Assembly (NCBI RefSeq): GCF_007829835.1
Contig: NZ_VIWP01000003.1
Span: forward strand, 905,929 to 969,928
Direction: 5' to 3'
DNA from: Neorhizobium alkalisoli
Lineage (GTDB): Bacteria > Pseudomonadota > Alphaproteobacteria > Rhizobiales > Rhizobiaceae
Length of the DNA stretch: 64,000 nt
This document shows positions 33,920-42,804 of the stretch, piece by piece. The notes below the pieces were generated by a model. It was given only the letters and a program-made list of their open reading frames with translations. It ran no database searches and was not told the DNA's origin. The position numbers and the translations under genes are program-made. Position 1 is the first letter of the stretch; each line of letters opens with the position of its first letter.

Positions 33920-34885
33920 ATGCTGATCGGTATATTGGCTGGGCTCGCGACCTGCGCGCTCTGGGGTCTGACCTTCGTCGCCGCGCGCGCGGTGGAGCCC
34001 TTCACCACCTGGGATCTGGCGATTGCGCGTTACGGCATATTCGGCCTCGCCTCCGCACTGTTGATGCTCGACCGCCGTTTCCGACCCATCGGCATGACAC
34101 GGGGCCGGGCAGCGATCGGCCTGATGCTCGGCGGGCTTGGATATATCGGTTATTTCGTCTTCGCCGCCTATGCGGTAAAGCTTGCCGGCGCGGCCCTGCC
34201 GCCGCTCATCATCGGCACGATGCCGATCCTGATCGCGCTGATCGCCAATCGCGGCGATGCCGCCCTCCCCTGGAGCCACCTCACCATTCCGATCGGTTTG
34301 ATCGCGGCAGGCCTCCTCACCGTCAATCTCGATACTCTTTCGGCAGCACCGGTCGCAGCGAGATCACAGATCATCGCAGGTCTTGCCTGCGCAGGCGCGG
34401 CACTGGCGATCTGGGTCGTCTATGGCCTCGTCAACGCCGCCGTGATGCGCTCGGCCGATGCACCGGACGGGCTGCGCTGGACCGGCCTTCAGGGGCTCGG
34501 CGCCACGATTGGCAGCATCCTGCTCCTGCCATTTTCAAGCTTCGGAGAGACACACGCCAGCCTTTCCAATTTCATCGGCTGGGCATTGCTGATGGGGCTT
34601 GCCGGATCTTGGGCCGCGACATTCTTCTGGGTCGTCGCCTCAAAGCGCCTGCCGCTGGCATTGGCAGCGCAGCTGATCGTCGCGGAAACGGTGTTCGGCC
34701 TGTTTTACGGGTTTGTTTTCGAGATGCGCTGGCCGACGTCTGCCGAATGGGTCGGATGCATGCTGGAGGTGCTGGGGCTCAGCGCAGGGATAGCGGCTTT
34801 TGGCAGACACGCAGGGTCGGCGAGGAAAACATCCGCAGGCCCCTTGGCTTCGCAGATCTCTCCTGATCAGCCTCTACGACCTTAG
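33920..34885 (+). CDS. EamA/DMT-family transporter
   Basis: A 321-residue inner-membrane transporter with ten helices in two EamA repeats (first from CALWGLTFVAARAVEPFTTW, second from GLACAGAALAIWVVYGLVNA). This drug/metabolite superfamily often exports amino acids or related metabolites. The ATG at 33920 with GAGGGA upstream is preferred over the TTG at 33905. It diverges from the AsnC-type regulator that probably controls it. Confidence 0.88.
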   Translation: MLIGILAGLATCALWGLTFVAARAVEPFTTWDLAIARYGIFGLASALLMLDRRFRPIGMTRGRAAIGLMLGGLGYIGYFVFAAYAVKLAGAALPPLIIGTMPILIALIANRGDAALPWSHLTIPIGLIAAGLLTVNLDTLSAAPVAARSQIIAGLACAGAALAIWVVYGLVNAAVMRSADAPDGLRWTGLQGLGATIGSILLLPFSSFGETHASLSNFIGWALLMGLAGSWAATFFWVVASKRLPLALAAQLIVAETVFGLFYGFVFEMRWPTSAEWVGCMLEVLGLSAGIAAFGRHAGSARKTSAGPLASQISPDQPLRP

Positions 34886-34904
34886 GCCCTTGCCATGAGC
34901 CACC

Positions 34905-35417
34905 TCAAGCCCGCGAATGCCGATAGACGATATCCAGCGGATCGTGCCGGGCAGCGCTCGCATCCTCCACACCGCCCAGCCTCTCCGCCAGACGCCGCGA
35001 GGCAATATTGTTTCGGTGCACATAACTCACCAGCGTCTTCAGCTCGAGATCGCTAAACGCCCAGTCGCGCAGGGCCGCAGCCGCCTCCACCGCATATCCC
35101 CTGCCCTCGAAGCTGGCATAGAGGAGCCAGCCAAGCTCCTGCTCGGGAAAGAGCGGCCCCGCATTGATGCCGACCTGACCGACACAGCGACCGTCGCCCA
35201 CTGCACCGCGCTCCTCGATCATCAGCGAGCCATGTCCGAACAGCTGCCATTGCGCGACGTCATGGCAAAACATGCCCCAGGCCGCCGCCTCATCGAAAGG
35301 GCCGCCCATATAGGCGGCACGGGGCGTGGCCATGAAAGCGGCATAGGAAGGCCAGTCGTCAAACCGTGGCGGGCGCAACACGAGCCGTGCGGTTTCGATA
35401 CGCGGTATGTCGATCAT
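34905..35417 (-). CDS. GNAT-family N-acetyltransferase (RimJ-like)
   Basis: A 170-residue acetyltransferase beginning IPRIETARLVLRPPRFDDWP, typical of the RimJ/RimL branch. The acetyl-CoA region is ELGWLLYASFEGRGYAVEAA with the R/Q-x-x-G-x-G/A-like loop, followed by LVSYVHRNNIASRRLAERLG. The substrate may be a protein N-terminus or a small amine. Start ATG 35417 chosen because the extra upstream residues are unlike the family. Confidence 0.85.
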   Translation of the reverse strand: MIDIPRIETARLVLRPPRFDDWPSYAAFMATPRAAYMGGPFDEAAAWGMFCHDVAQWQLFGHGSLMIEERGAVGDGRCVGQVGINAGPLFPEQELGWLLYASFEGRGYAVEAAAALRDWAFSDLELKTLVSYVHRNNIASRRLAERLGGVEDASAARHDPLDIVYRHSRA

Positions 35418-35491
35418 CACATTCCATGCCCTCAAACGGAAAACGGCCGGATCTCTCCGGCCGTTCATCACGCAGTTCAGAGATTTGGCGC

Positions 35492-36931
35492 TCAGACGCC
35501 GGACTGTCCATCAGCGCCGATATAGGCGATGCGGATCATGTTAGTGGCGCCCGGCGTGCCGAGCGGAACACCGGCCGAGATGATGATGCGGTCGCCCGGC
35601 TTGCCAAAACCTTCCGAGACGACGATCCGGCAGGCGCGGTTGACCATGTCGTCCAGATCGGTCGCGTCATGGGTGACGACGCAATGCATGCCCCAGCAGA
35701 CCGAGAGACGGCGTGCCGTCTGGATGATCGGCGACAGCGCGATGATCGGAACATTCGGACGCTCGCGCGAGGCGCGCAGGCCGGTCGTGCCCGACGAGGT
35801 GTAGGTCACGATGGCCGAAAGCTTCAGCGTCTCGGCAATCTGGCGGGCCGCCAGCGAGATCGCGTCGGCGCCGGTTGCTTCCGGCGTGGCACGCTGTGCA
35901 TAGATGATGCTCGGATAGAGCGGATCGTCTTCCACGGTGCGGGCAATCGAGGCCATCATCGACACGGCTTCGACAGGATACTGGCCGGATGCCGATTCGG
36001 CCGAGAGCATGATCGCGTCGGCGCCTTCGAAAACGGCGATCGAGACGTCCGAGACTTCGGCGCGGGTCGGAACCGGCGCGGTGATCATCGATTCCAGCAT
36101 CTGGGTGGCAACGACGACCGGCTTGCCGGCCTTGCGGCAGAGGCGCGTCAGCTGCTTCTGGATGCCCGGAACGCTTTCGATCGGCATTTCGACACCGAGG
36201 TCACCACGGGCGACCATGACGGCATCGGACAGCTCGATGATTTCGTCGATCCGCTCCAGAGCCTGCGGCTTTTCGATCTTCGACATGATGCCGACGCGGC
36301 CGCGGGCGATCTTGCGCACTTCGGCAAGGTCGTCCGGACGCTGGACGAAGGAGAGCGCAACCCAGTCGACATCGTCGGTGGCGAGAACGGCATCGAGGTC
36401 AACGCGGTCCTTGTCGGTCAGCGCGCCGACGCCGAGCAGCGTATCGGGCAGGCTTACGCCCTTGCGGTCGGAAATGCTGGTGCCGGCAATGACCTTGCAG
36501 ATGATGCTCTTGCCATCGGCCTTTTCGGCCTTCAGCGCCAGCTTGCCGTCATCGATCAACAGGCGGTCGCCAACCTTGACCGCTTCGAGGATTTCCGGAT
36601 GCGGGAGGAAAACGCGGGTCTCATCGCCCGGCTCATCCTTGTTGTCGAGCGTGAACGTCTGGCCTGGCGCCAGAGTTACCTTTCCGGCTGCAAACTTGCC
36701 GACGCGCAGCTTGGGACCCTGCAGGTCGGCGAGGATGCCGATCGGACGGCCGACGCGAGCCTCGACCGAGCGGATGCGCTTGATCAGAGTGCGCATCACG
36801 TCATGGCTCGCATGGCTCATGTTGATGCGGAAAAGGTCGGCTCCGGCCTCGTGCAGCTTCTGGATCATATCCTCTTCGGAGGATGCTGGTCCCAGCGTCG
36901 CGAGAATCTTGACTTTACGATAACGCCTCAT
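35492..36931 (-). CDS. pyk: Pyruvate kinase
   Basis: Makes pyruvate and ATP from phosphoenolpyruvate and ADP, the last step of glycolysis. The 479-residue protein shows ILATLGPASSEEDMIQKLHE, LFRINMSHAS, ADLQGPKLRVG, the catalytic Lys in SKIEKPQALE, ARGDLGVEMPIE and ATQMLESM. All core residues are present. The ATG at 36931 overlaps the stop of the DUF1036 gene (TGATG), so translation is coupled. It lies away from tkt-gap-pgk-fba, but in the same window. Confidence 0.96.
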   Translation of the reverse strand: MRRYRKVKILATLGPASSEEDMIQKLHEAGADLFRINMSHASHDVMRTLIKRIRSVEARVGRPIGILADLQGPKLRVGKFAAGKVTLAPGQTFTLDNKDEPGDETRVFLPHPEILEAVKVGDRLLIDDGKLALKAEKADGKSIICKVIAGTSISDRKGVSLPDTLLGVGALTDKDRVDLDAVLATDDVDWVALSFVQRPDDLAEVRKIARGRVGIMSKIEKPQALERIDEIIELSDAVMVARGDLGVEMPIESVPGIQKQLTRLCRKAGKPVVVATQMLESMITAPVPTRAEVSDVSIAVFEGADAIMLSAESASGQYPVEAVSMMASIARTVEDDPLYPSIIYAQRATPEATGADAISLAARQIAETLKLSAIVTYTSSGTTGLRASRERPNVPIIALSPIIQTARRLSVCWGMHCVVTHDATDLDDMVNRACRIVVSEGFGKPGDRIIISAGVPLGTPGATNMIRIAYIGADGQSGV

Positions 36932-37404
36932 CAATTCTGGCCTTCTTGCGTGCCGGGCGTATCGGAGAGCTGGACCATCCAGCTGCCCTGACGGCCCGTG
37001 TCATATTCCTTGAAGCCCATGCGCTGATAGCCACGGGCAAAACAATCGTTGACGCCGACGACTTTGAATTCGTTCTCGGCGACGCACATGTTGACATTGC
37101 CGGTCCAGCGGCCGCCACGGGCAGCATCCTCGGCATAAAGATAATAGTAGCGCGACTGCAGCTCGCCTTCGATCAGCGTTGCACAGGTCGAGGCCGGCAC
37201 CTGCCACCAGCCTTCGGTGGTCCATCCATCATTGGCGCGGTAACCGATCGCCACGCCGACGAGGTTCTGCGTGCCGTTGCAGACACGGAAATCCGCATGC
37301 GCGACACCGGCCGCAAACAGCGGCACTCCAGCCCCGACCATGGCGGCAAGGACGGGCGCGGAAACGAGGGAACGGAAGTAGGTTTTAGGGGATTTTTTCG
37401 ACAC
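36931..37404 (-). CDS. DUF1036 secreted protein
   Basis: A DUF1036 family protein with a signal peptide (basic SKKSPKTYFR, then hydrophobic VLAAMVGAGVPLFAAGVAHA) and a mature domain of about 120 residues starting DFRVCNGTQNLVGVAIGYRA, with WWQVPASTCATLIEG and four to five Cys (probable disulfides). GTG at 37404 gives an ideal signal peptide; a GTG at 37443 would add 13 residues. It precedes pyk with a one-base overlap, a conserved but unexplained pairing in my memory of rhizobia. Confidence 0.82.
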   Translation of the reverse strand: MSKKSPKTYFRSLVSAPVLAAMVGAGVPLFAAGVAHADFRVCNGTQNLVGVAIGYRANDGWTTEGWWQVPASTCATLIEGELQSRYYYLYAEDAARGGRWTGNVNMCVAENEFKVVGVNDCFARGYQRMGFKEYDTGRQGSWMVQLSDTPGTQEGQN

Positions 37405-37558
37405 GGTTTCCGACAGGACTCCATGGTTATTCGTGAAGCACACTCTTTGCGCGCCGGTGTGCGAAAGTCAACGAAAGTCTAAATCGATTATAGCCCTCTT
37501 TTCGCTCCAATCGCATGTCGCAGGATCCGCTTGCCCGGCTTGCAAGGCCCCCGGTGAC

Positions 37559-38425
37559 ATGCCACACACGACGATCATGACCAATAACACGATGCGCGCA
37601 GGCGAAAGCCACCCCACGAGTTCAGAATCCAGCCAATCCGATTTCGTTCCGTTCGAAATCATAGAAGGCGATTATGACAAGGGCATGGTCCTTCTCGCCG
37701 ACCACGCGATGAACCGGCTGCCTGCCCGCTACGGCGATCTCGGCCTGCCGGCCAACGCCTTCCATCGCCATATCGCCTTCGATATCGGCATCGAGGGCCT
37801 GACACGGCAGCTCGCGGCCATGCTGGGCGTGCCGGCCGTGCTCGGGTGCTTTTCCCGCCTGCTGATCGATCCGAACCGCGGCGAAGACGATCCGACGCTG
37901 ATCATGAAGATTTCCGACGGAGCGATCATCCCCGGCAATCATCCGATCACGCAAGAGGAATGGAATTTCCGCCTCGACACCTATCACCGGCCCTATCATC
38001 AGGCCGTCGAGCGGACGATCGCCAAGGTAGAGGCACGAGGCCGGACGCCGCTCGTCCTGTCGCTGCATTCCTTCACGCCGTTCTGGAAGGATGCCGCCCG
38101 CCCCTGGCATGCCGGTGTTCTCTGGGACACTGACGACCGCGCCGTCACGCCGCTGATCGAAAAGCTCCGCGAAGCCGGCGATATCATCGTCGGCGACAAC
38201 GAACCCTATGACGGTGCGCTGAAGGGCGATACCATGTACCGGCACTGCATGATCCCCGGCCGTCCGCATGCGCTTCTCGAAGTGCGCCAGGACCTGATCG
38301 GCGACGAGGCCGGCATTGCCGAATGGTCCACCCGGCTGGCGCCGATCTTTGCGGCGCTGAATGCCGACCCCATATTGCATGAAACGAAGATTTTTCCGTC
38401 ACGCACCGGCCCCTACCCGGCCTGA
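37559..38425 (+). CDS. N-formylglutamate amidohydrolase-family protein
   Basis: A protein of about 288 residues of the FGase family (HutG/DUF group), predicted zinc-dependent amide hydrolase. Family features are VLLADHAMNRLPARYGDLGL, RLLIDPNRGEDDPTLI, TPLVLSLHSFTPFWKDAARP (metal-ligand His) and DNEPYDGALKGDTMYRH. No hut genes are nearby, so histidine breakdown is not indicated. The start is uncertain: ATG 37559, 37577 or 37592. DUF1244 and gapR follow on the same strand. Confidence 0.83.
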   Translation: MPHTTIMTNNTMRAGESHPTSSESSQSDFVPFEIIEGDYDKGMVLLADHAMNRLPARYGDLGLPANAFHRHIAFDIGIEGLTRQLAAMLGVPAVLGCFSRLLIDPNRGEDDPTLIMKISDGAIIPGNHPITQEEWNFRLDTYHRPYHQAVERTIAKVEARGRTPLVLSLHSFTPFWKDAARPWHAGVLWDTDDRAVTPLIEKLREAGDIIVGDNEPYDGALKGDTMYRHCMIPGRPHALLEVRQDLIGDEAGIAEWSTRLAPIFAALNADPILHETKIFPSRTGPYPA

Positions 38426-38459
38426 TGTGCCGCTCACGGAAAACGCGCAGGAGATAAAA

Positions 38460-38768
38460 ATGTCCGATCTCACCAAAGAGCAGCAGACCGAACTTGAGGC
38501 CGCCGCCTTCCGCCGGCTGGTCTCGCATCTGCGCAACCGTACCGACGTGCAGAATATCGACCTGATGAACCTCGCGGGCTTTTGCCGCAACTGCCTTTCC
38601 AACTGGTACAAGGACGCGGCGGATGCCGCCGGCATCGAGCTTTCCAAGGATGCTTCGCGCGAAATCGTCTATGGCATGCCCTATGAGGACTGGAAGAAAC
38701 AGCACCAGCAGGAAGCCTCCGACGCACAAAAAGCCGCATTCGAAGACAACAAGCCGGCCCATGGCTGA
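38460..38768 (+). CDS. DUF1244 protein
   Basis: A 102-residue helical protein of the DUF1244 family, with AAAFRRLVSHLRNRTDVQNI and the conserved NLAGFCRNCLSNWYKDAADA containing two Cys, then GMPYEDWKKQHQQEASDAQK. CAGGAG eight bases upstream decides the ATG at 38460 against a longer open frame. It lies 34 bases after the amidohydrolase gene and 77 before gapR. The function is unknown. Confidence 0.88.
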   Translation: MSDLTKEQQTELEAAAFRRLVSHLRNRTDVQNIDLMNLAGFCRNCLSNWYKDAADAAGIELSKDASREIVYGMPYEDWKKQHQQEASDAQKAAFEDNKPAHG

Positions 38769-38845
38769 TCGATTGGACTTGACCTTCCGCCTGCTTTTCG
38801 GCAGGTGACAGCCACTCATTCAAAAGACAAGATCAGGAGACCCCG

Positions 38846-39124
38846 ATGTCTGATGCTCATGGCGTCGCCCGCGACCAACTCCGCGCCTTTATCGAGCGCA
38901 TCGAGCGACTGGAAGAAGAAAAGAAGACCATTGCCGACGACATCAAGGATGTCTACGGCGAGGCCAAGGCCATGGGTTACGATACCAAGATCATGAAAAA
39001 GGTCATCGCCCTTCGCAAGAAGGATGACCAGGAGCGAATGGAAGAGGATCTGATCCTCGACACCTACCTCGCTGCCCTCGGCATGATCGAAGGCCCGGCC
39101 GATCAGGATAGCGACGCCGCCTGA
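38846..39124 (+). CDS. gapR: Nucleoid-associated protein GapR (DUF2312)
   Basis: In Caulobacter GapR binds overtwisted, AT-rich DNA ahead of replication and transcription machinery and aids topoisomerases. This 92-residue product begins [20 protein letters not shown] and continues [20 protein letters not shown], the Lys/Arg-rich DNA-clamping helices, with an acidic tail. Length and pattern match the UPF0335/GapR family fully. A strong intrinsic terminator follows. Confidence 0.94.
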   Translation: MSDAHGVARDQLRAFIERIERLEEEKKTIADDIKDVYGEAKAMGYDTKIMKKVIALRKKDDQERMEEDLILDTYLAALGMIEGPADQDSDAA

Positions 39125-39144
39125 TCGATGACCGCCTGCCCAAG

Positions 39145-39169
39145 AAACCCGCCTCATGGCGGGTTTTTT
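39145..39169 (+). terminator. Terminator of gapR
   Basis: CCCGCC (39148-39153), TCAT loop, GGCGGG (39158-39163) and six T (39164-39169), with flanking A/T pairs. Confidence 0.9.
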
Positions 39170-39214
39170 ATTGGCGCAGTGCATTTTCAAAAAAACCTCT
39201 CCGTTTTCGCCACC

Positions 39215-40528
39215 ATGTCCCAACTCGAAAACCAGACCGAAGAACCGATCGAATGTGATGTCGCCATTGTCGGCGCAGGCTTTACCGGCCTCACCGCCGC
39301 GACGGAGCTGAAAAAGGCCGGCCTCGATATCGTCGTCCTTGAAGCACGCGACACCGTTGGCGGCCGGGTAGAGGCGCATGCCTTTGCCGATGGCATCGAG
39401 GTAGACGCCGGCGGCCAGTTCTTCTGCCGCGACATGGTGCATGTCGTCTCGCTTGCCGAGACCTATGGCCGGCCCGTGGTAATGAGCCACGCGACCGGCG
39501 AAGTCATCTCCCAGCCACCTTTGCCCAAGGGCAAGGCGGAAGAGTTATGGGAAAGCGTCGATGGCCTGCGCGACCGGATGATCGCGACCGATCTAGCAGA
39601 TCCGGCGGTGAGCAACCTGACCGTTGCCGGCTGGCTGCAGGAACAGACCGATGTTCCTGACGACGTGGCCCAGAGTTTTCGCCGCATGGTAAAGGGCCTC
39701 TGGTGCCGCAGCCCCGAAGAGATTTCATTCGCCTACCTCGCCTCTAACGACCGGCGGGTGACCAACAAATACCCCGAACTCGAGATGATCATCGACGGCA
39801 CGATGCACATGCTGGCCGCCGATATGGCAGCCGGGCTCGGCGACAGATTGATCATCGGATCGCCTGTCACGGCCATCACCACGTCTCCGGAGAGCGTAAC
39901 CCTGACGACCCAAAAGCGGCTCGTCCGTGCCCGTCAGGTTCTCCTCGCCGTACCGCCGATCATGGCCCGCCGCCTGTCCTTCTCGCCCGCCCTTCCCGAT
40001 CGTTTTACACGAGCACTCGATGCCTGGAGCGCCGGCATGGCGATGAAATTCAACATCCGCTACGCCGAGCCGTTCTGGCGCAAACAGGGTTTGAGCGGTC
40101 TCGTCATGTGGCGCGATCCGCAGGGCATTTTCGCTTGCGATGCCAGCCATGGTGATTATTGCGGCCTGATCATCTTCGTCGGCGGCCCGCAGGCCGGCAT
40201 CTGGCACGAAAGGCCGGCCGATGAGATCCGCCGGGAAATCGTCTCACGACTGGTCGCGGCACTCGGCGAAGAGGCCGGTCGTTTTACGGAAATCCACCTG
40301 CGCGACTGGGTCGACGACCCGTGGAGCGACGGCGCCTATAGCGACGTGATCACCGATCTCGGCTCACCCGACGCCGAAGCCGTTCTGCTGGAAGGACTGG
40401 GCAACCTGCATTTTGCAGCGTCCGAACTGTCGCCTTCCTTTCCGGGCTATGTCGAAGGCGCGATCGTCGCCGGCAAGATTGCCGCGGAAAAGATCACCCA
40501 CGCTTTTCAAGCAAAAACAGAGCGCTAA
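39215..40528 (+). CDS. FAD-dependent amine oxidase-family protein
   Basis: A 437-residue flavoprotein. The FAD-binding motif VAIVGAGFTGLTAATELKKA (about residues 16-35) is followed by VVLEARDTVGGRVEAH, the second dinucleotide signature of the monoamine oxidase group. The C-terminal part has WSDGAYSDVITD and GLGNLHFAASELSPSFPGYV with the final FAD contact. Substrate unknown, amines are likely. ATG 39215 chosen; no signal peptide, so cytosolic. Single gene after the gapR terminator. Confidence 0.87.
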   Translation: MSQLENQTEEPIECDVAIVGAGFTGLTAATELKKAGLDIVVLEARDTVGGRVEAHAFADGIEVDAGGQFFCRDMVHVVSLAETYGRPVVMSHATGEVISQPPLPKGKAEELWESVDGLRDRMIATDLADPAVSNLTVAGWLQEQTDVPDDVAQSFRRMVKGLWCRSPEEISFAYLASNDRRVTNKYPELEMIIDGTMHMLAADMAAGLGDRLIIGSPVTAITTSPESVTLTTQKRLVRARQVLLAVPPIMARRLSFSPALPDRFTRALDAWSAGMAMKFNIRYAEPFWRKQGLSGLVMWRDPQGIFACDASHGDYCGLIIFVGGPQAGIWHERPADEIRREIVSRLVAALGEEAGRFTEIHLRDWVDDPWSDGAYSDVITDLGSPDAEAVLLEGLGNLHFAASELSPSFPGYVEGAIVAGKIAAEKITHAFQAKTER

Positions 40529-40687
40529 ACACCAAAAGCTAAATCAATATTGGAATTGATTAAACGCAATTCTGAAGAGCGCGATTGACACGTCGCACGC
40601 CGAAACCGGGCGAAAAGGCCGGCTGACGGAGGCCACTGTATTGTCGACGGCTCACCGCCGCCGACACCCTGTTCGGAAAAGATGATC

Positions 40688-42643
40688 TCAGTTCGTCGTC
40701 GGGCCGCTGAACCGGCTCGGATCGATCGCAACCGTCGCGCTGACCGGCTTGAAGCCGCCGCCATAGGCCGCCGAATAATCGCTGTTCAGCGTGCGTGTCA
40801 CCACCCGCGGCGCCTTCATCGAAACCGGGTTGCCGGCACGGCTGTTGTTGAGCGCCCATTTGGCCACCATGTCGCCCGTCAAACCTTCCGACTCGGCGGC
40901 AGGTGCGGGGTGCGATGCGGTCGCGGCACGGCCACCCTTCATCGGCATGCCGGAAATCGAGGCAGCTGCAGCACCATTCCGCGGCGCATCGAAACCATCA
41001 CCGAACTGCATGCCCTTGGCCGAAGGCTGGATGACCTTGGGCGAAATCGCTGCCATCTCGACCGGCCGCTGTGCCGGGGTCGGCATCAGCTGCGGTTTGG
41101 CTGTGGAGACGGCCATGACCTGTGCGGCAGCCGGCGCCGGTTGAGCGGGGACAGCCGCCTGCATCGGGGCAGCGGCAGGAACCGGCAAGTTACGCGGCGG
41201 CTCGACGCTGCGCGAAAGCTCGGCCACCAGTTCCGGCGTCAGAGACTGCATGTCGTCACCCGGTTTCTGCGGCGGCGCCAGGGCGACGCTTGCAGCCGGG
41301 CGATGCGCCGGCAGCGGCACCGAGCCGATATTCTCGAACGGTACCGGTCCGGCAGACGCCGTCAGCACGCTTTCCGCATCTCCCCTCAGGCCGCGCGGAC
41401 CAAGCAGGGTCGGGACAGGAATGGCATAGGCAGAAAGATCGGCAAATGTCTCGCCATTCGGCACGGGCGATGCTTCGGCCGCAGCCTGCATGGCGAGCGC
41501 TTCCTGCGCCGGGTTGCGGCCCTGCGAATAGAGCGCCGTTGCAAGGCCGCCGGGGCCGTTGCCATCATTGCGGAAGGTCGGACGCGAAAGCGGAACAGGC
41601 GCCGTGATGGCCGGTGCGGCATCGGCAAGCTGCGCAGTTGCAGCCGGAGCGGCAGGTGCCGCCGCAGCAACCGCAACAGGTGCCTGCTCGCCGTCATCAG
41701 CATCCGAAGGACGCGCCATGGACGGGCGGCTGGCGACGACCGGCGCGCGGGTTTCCTCGACATCCTCCGCCTCGTCCGCACCACCGCCGCCGAAGAGCAT
41801 GGCAAACAGGCCCTTCTTCTTTTCAGGCATGGAACGCAGGCTGCCGCCAGCCGTGCTGGCGATCTGGATCGAATCGGCGCCGACGCGCTTCTTGTAGTCG
41901 GCAAGTGCCTCCTCGTAGCCGGGAAGCGGCTCGCCCTGGGCGGGAAGATGCAGCGTATGGCCGTTCGGAAAAATCTGCACCAGTTCCTGGCGGCTCATGC
42001 GCGGCCAGGCACGTACGCCGCCGACATCGAGATGCACGAAGGGCGAACCGGAGGTCGGATAGAAGCCGACGCCGCCGACCTGCATCTGCATGGCAAGCGC
42101 ACGCAGCGTCGCAAGTTTTACACCCGGAATGAAGAAGTCCATCGCCTTGCCGAGCATGTGCTGGCTGTTCTTGGCAACGCCGGTATAGCGCGTACGGGTA
42201 CGCAGCATGTTGTTGGTCGGCGGAGAACGGTAGGCGGAAACGACGTTGATATATTCGGTGGCACCGGAGCGGCGATAGACTTCCCAGACGAGATCGAACA
42301 GGCGCGGATCCATCTTGGTCGGCTCGTTCTGGCGCCAGTCGCGCAGGAACTGATTGAGCTGCGCCAGACCCTTCTGGTCGAAACGGCCATTGCGCTTGAA
42401 GGTGATCACGGCCTTTTCGCCGGTATGCACGAAATAGAGCTTGAGCGTCTTGTCTTCGGCAGCAGCAGAGGTCGCGGATGCGGAGAGAATCGGCAAAGCC
42501 GCGGCCACCAGCAGCGTTGCTGCCACAGCCGGCCGAACCAACCTTCTGAAAAACCGCGCAGCAAGCCCGCTTACGCGGGCGCCGCGGGGCGTTTCCGTTC
42601 CGTTGAAATCAGGCAAAGCGATCCCCGTCTCGATAGACAACAT
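40688..42643 (-). CDS. DUF882 (peptidase M15-like) protein with long Ala/Pro tail
   Basis: A 651-residue secreted or membrane-anchored protein. A hydrophobic segment (about 30-52) is followed by the DUF882 domain (about 60-215), which has the LAS-peptidase zinc motifs SQHMLGKAMDF and PFVHLDVG; substrates are probably peptidoglycan cross-links. The C-terminal 430 residues are low complexity, rich in Ala, Pro and Val, with no fold evident. Start ATG 42643 is tentative; ATG 42658 and GTG 42712 are open. The domain matches the family, the tail is unusually long. Confidence 0.83.
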   Translation of the reverse strand: MLSIETGIALPDFNGTETPRGARVSGLAARFFRRLVRPAVAATLLVAAALPILSASATSAAAEDKTLKLYFVHTGEKAVITFKRNGRFDQKGLAQLNQFLRDWRQNEPTKMDPRLFDLVWEVYRRSGATEYINVVSAYRSPPTNNMLRTRTRYTGVAKNSQHMLGKAMDFFIPGVKLATLRALAMQMQVGGVGFYPTSGSPFVHLDVGGVRAWPRMSRQELVQIFPNGHTLHLPAQGEPLPGYEEALADYKKRVGADSIQIASTAGGSLRSMPEKKKGLFAMLFGGGGADEAEDVEETRAPVVASRPSMARPSDADDGEQAPVAVAAAAPAAPAATAQLADAAPAITAPVPLSRPTFRNDGNGPGGLATALYSQGRNPAQEALAMQAAAEASPVPNGETFADLSAYAIPVPTLLGPRGLRGDAESVLTASAGPVPFENIGSVPLPAHRPAASVALAPPQKPGDDMQSLTPELVAELSRSVEPPRNLPVPAAAPMQAAVPAQPAPAAAQVMAVSTAKPQLMPTPAQRPVEMAAISPKVIQPSAKGMQFGDGFDAPRNGAAAASISGMPMKGGRAATASHPAPAAESEGLTGDMVAKWALNNSRAGNPVSMKAPRVVTRTLNSDYSAAYGGGFKPVSATVAIDPSRFSGPTTN

Positions 42644-42804
42644 CCCTCGTTGTCTCATTTGACTGCCAAATGCGGTGACAGCATGGCAAATGTGCCACAC
42701 ATGCACAAGCACCTCTCATATAGTCAACAAACAACTAATGAGAGATTGACGGGGAATACCAGTCCATACTTGCCCGAGGGTTGATTGTTACTAAAACGAG
42801 ATAT

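Noticed and set aside
36931..37443. Longer DUF1036 protein from the GTG at 37443
   Set aside because: Starting at the GTG at 37404 places a basic head directly before the hydrophobic core and gives a standard signal peptide.
40682..42784. A 700-codon open frame opposite the DUF882 gene
   Set aside because: The product is extremely Arg/Gly-rich with no domain; the minus strand has a signal segment and zinc-peptidase motifs.
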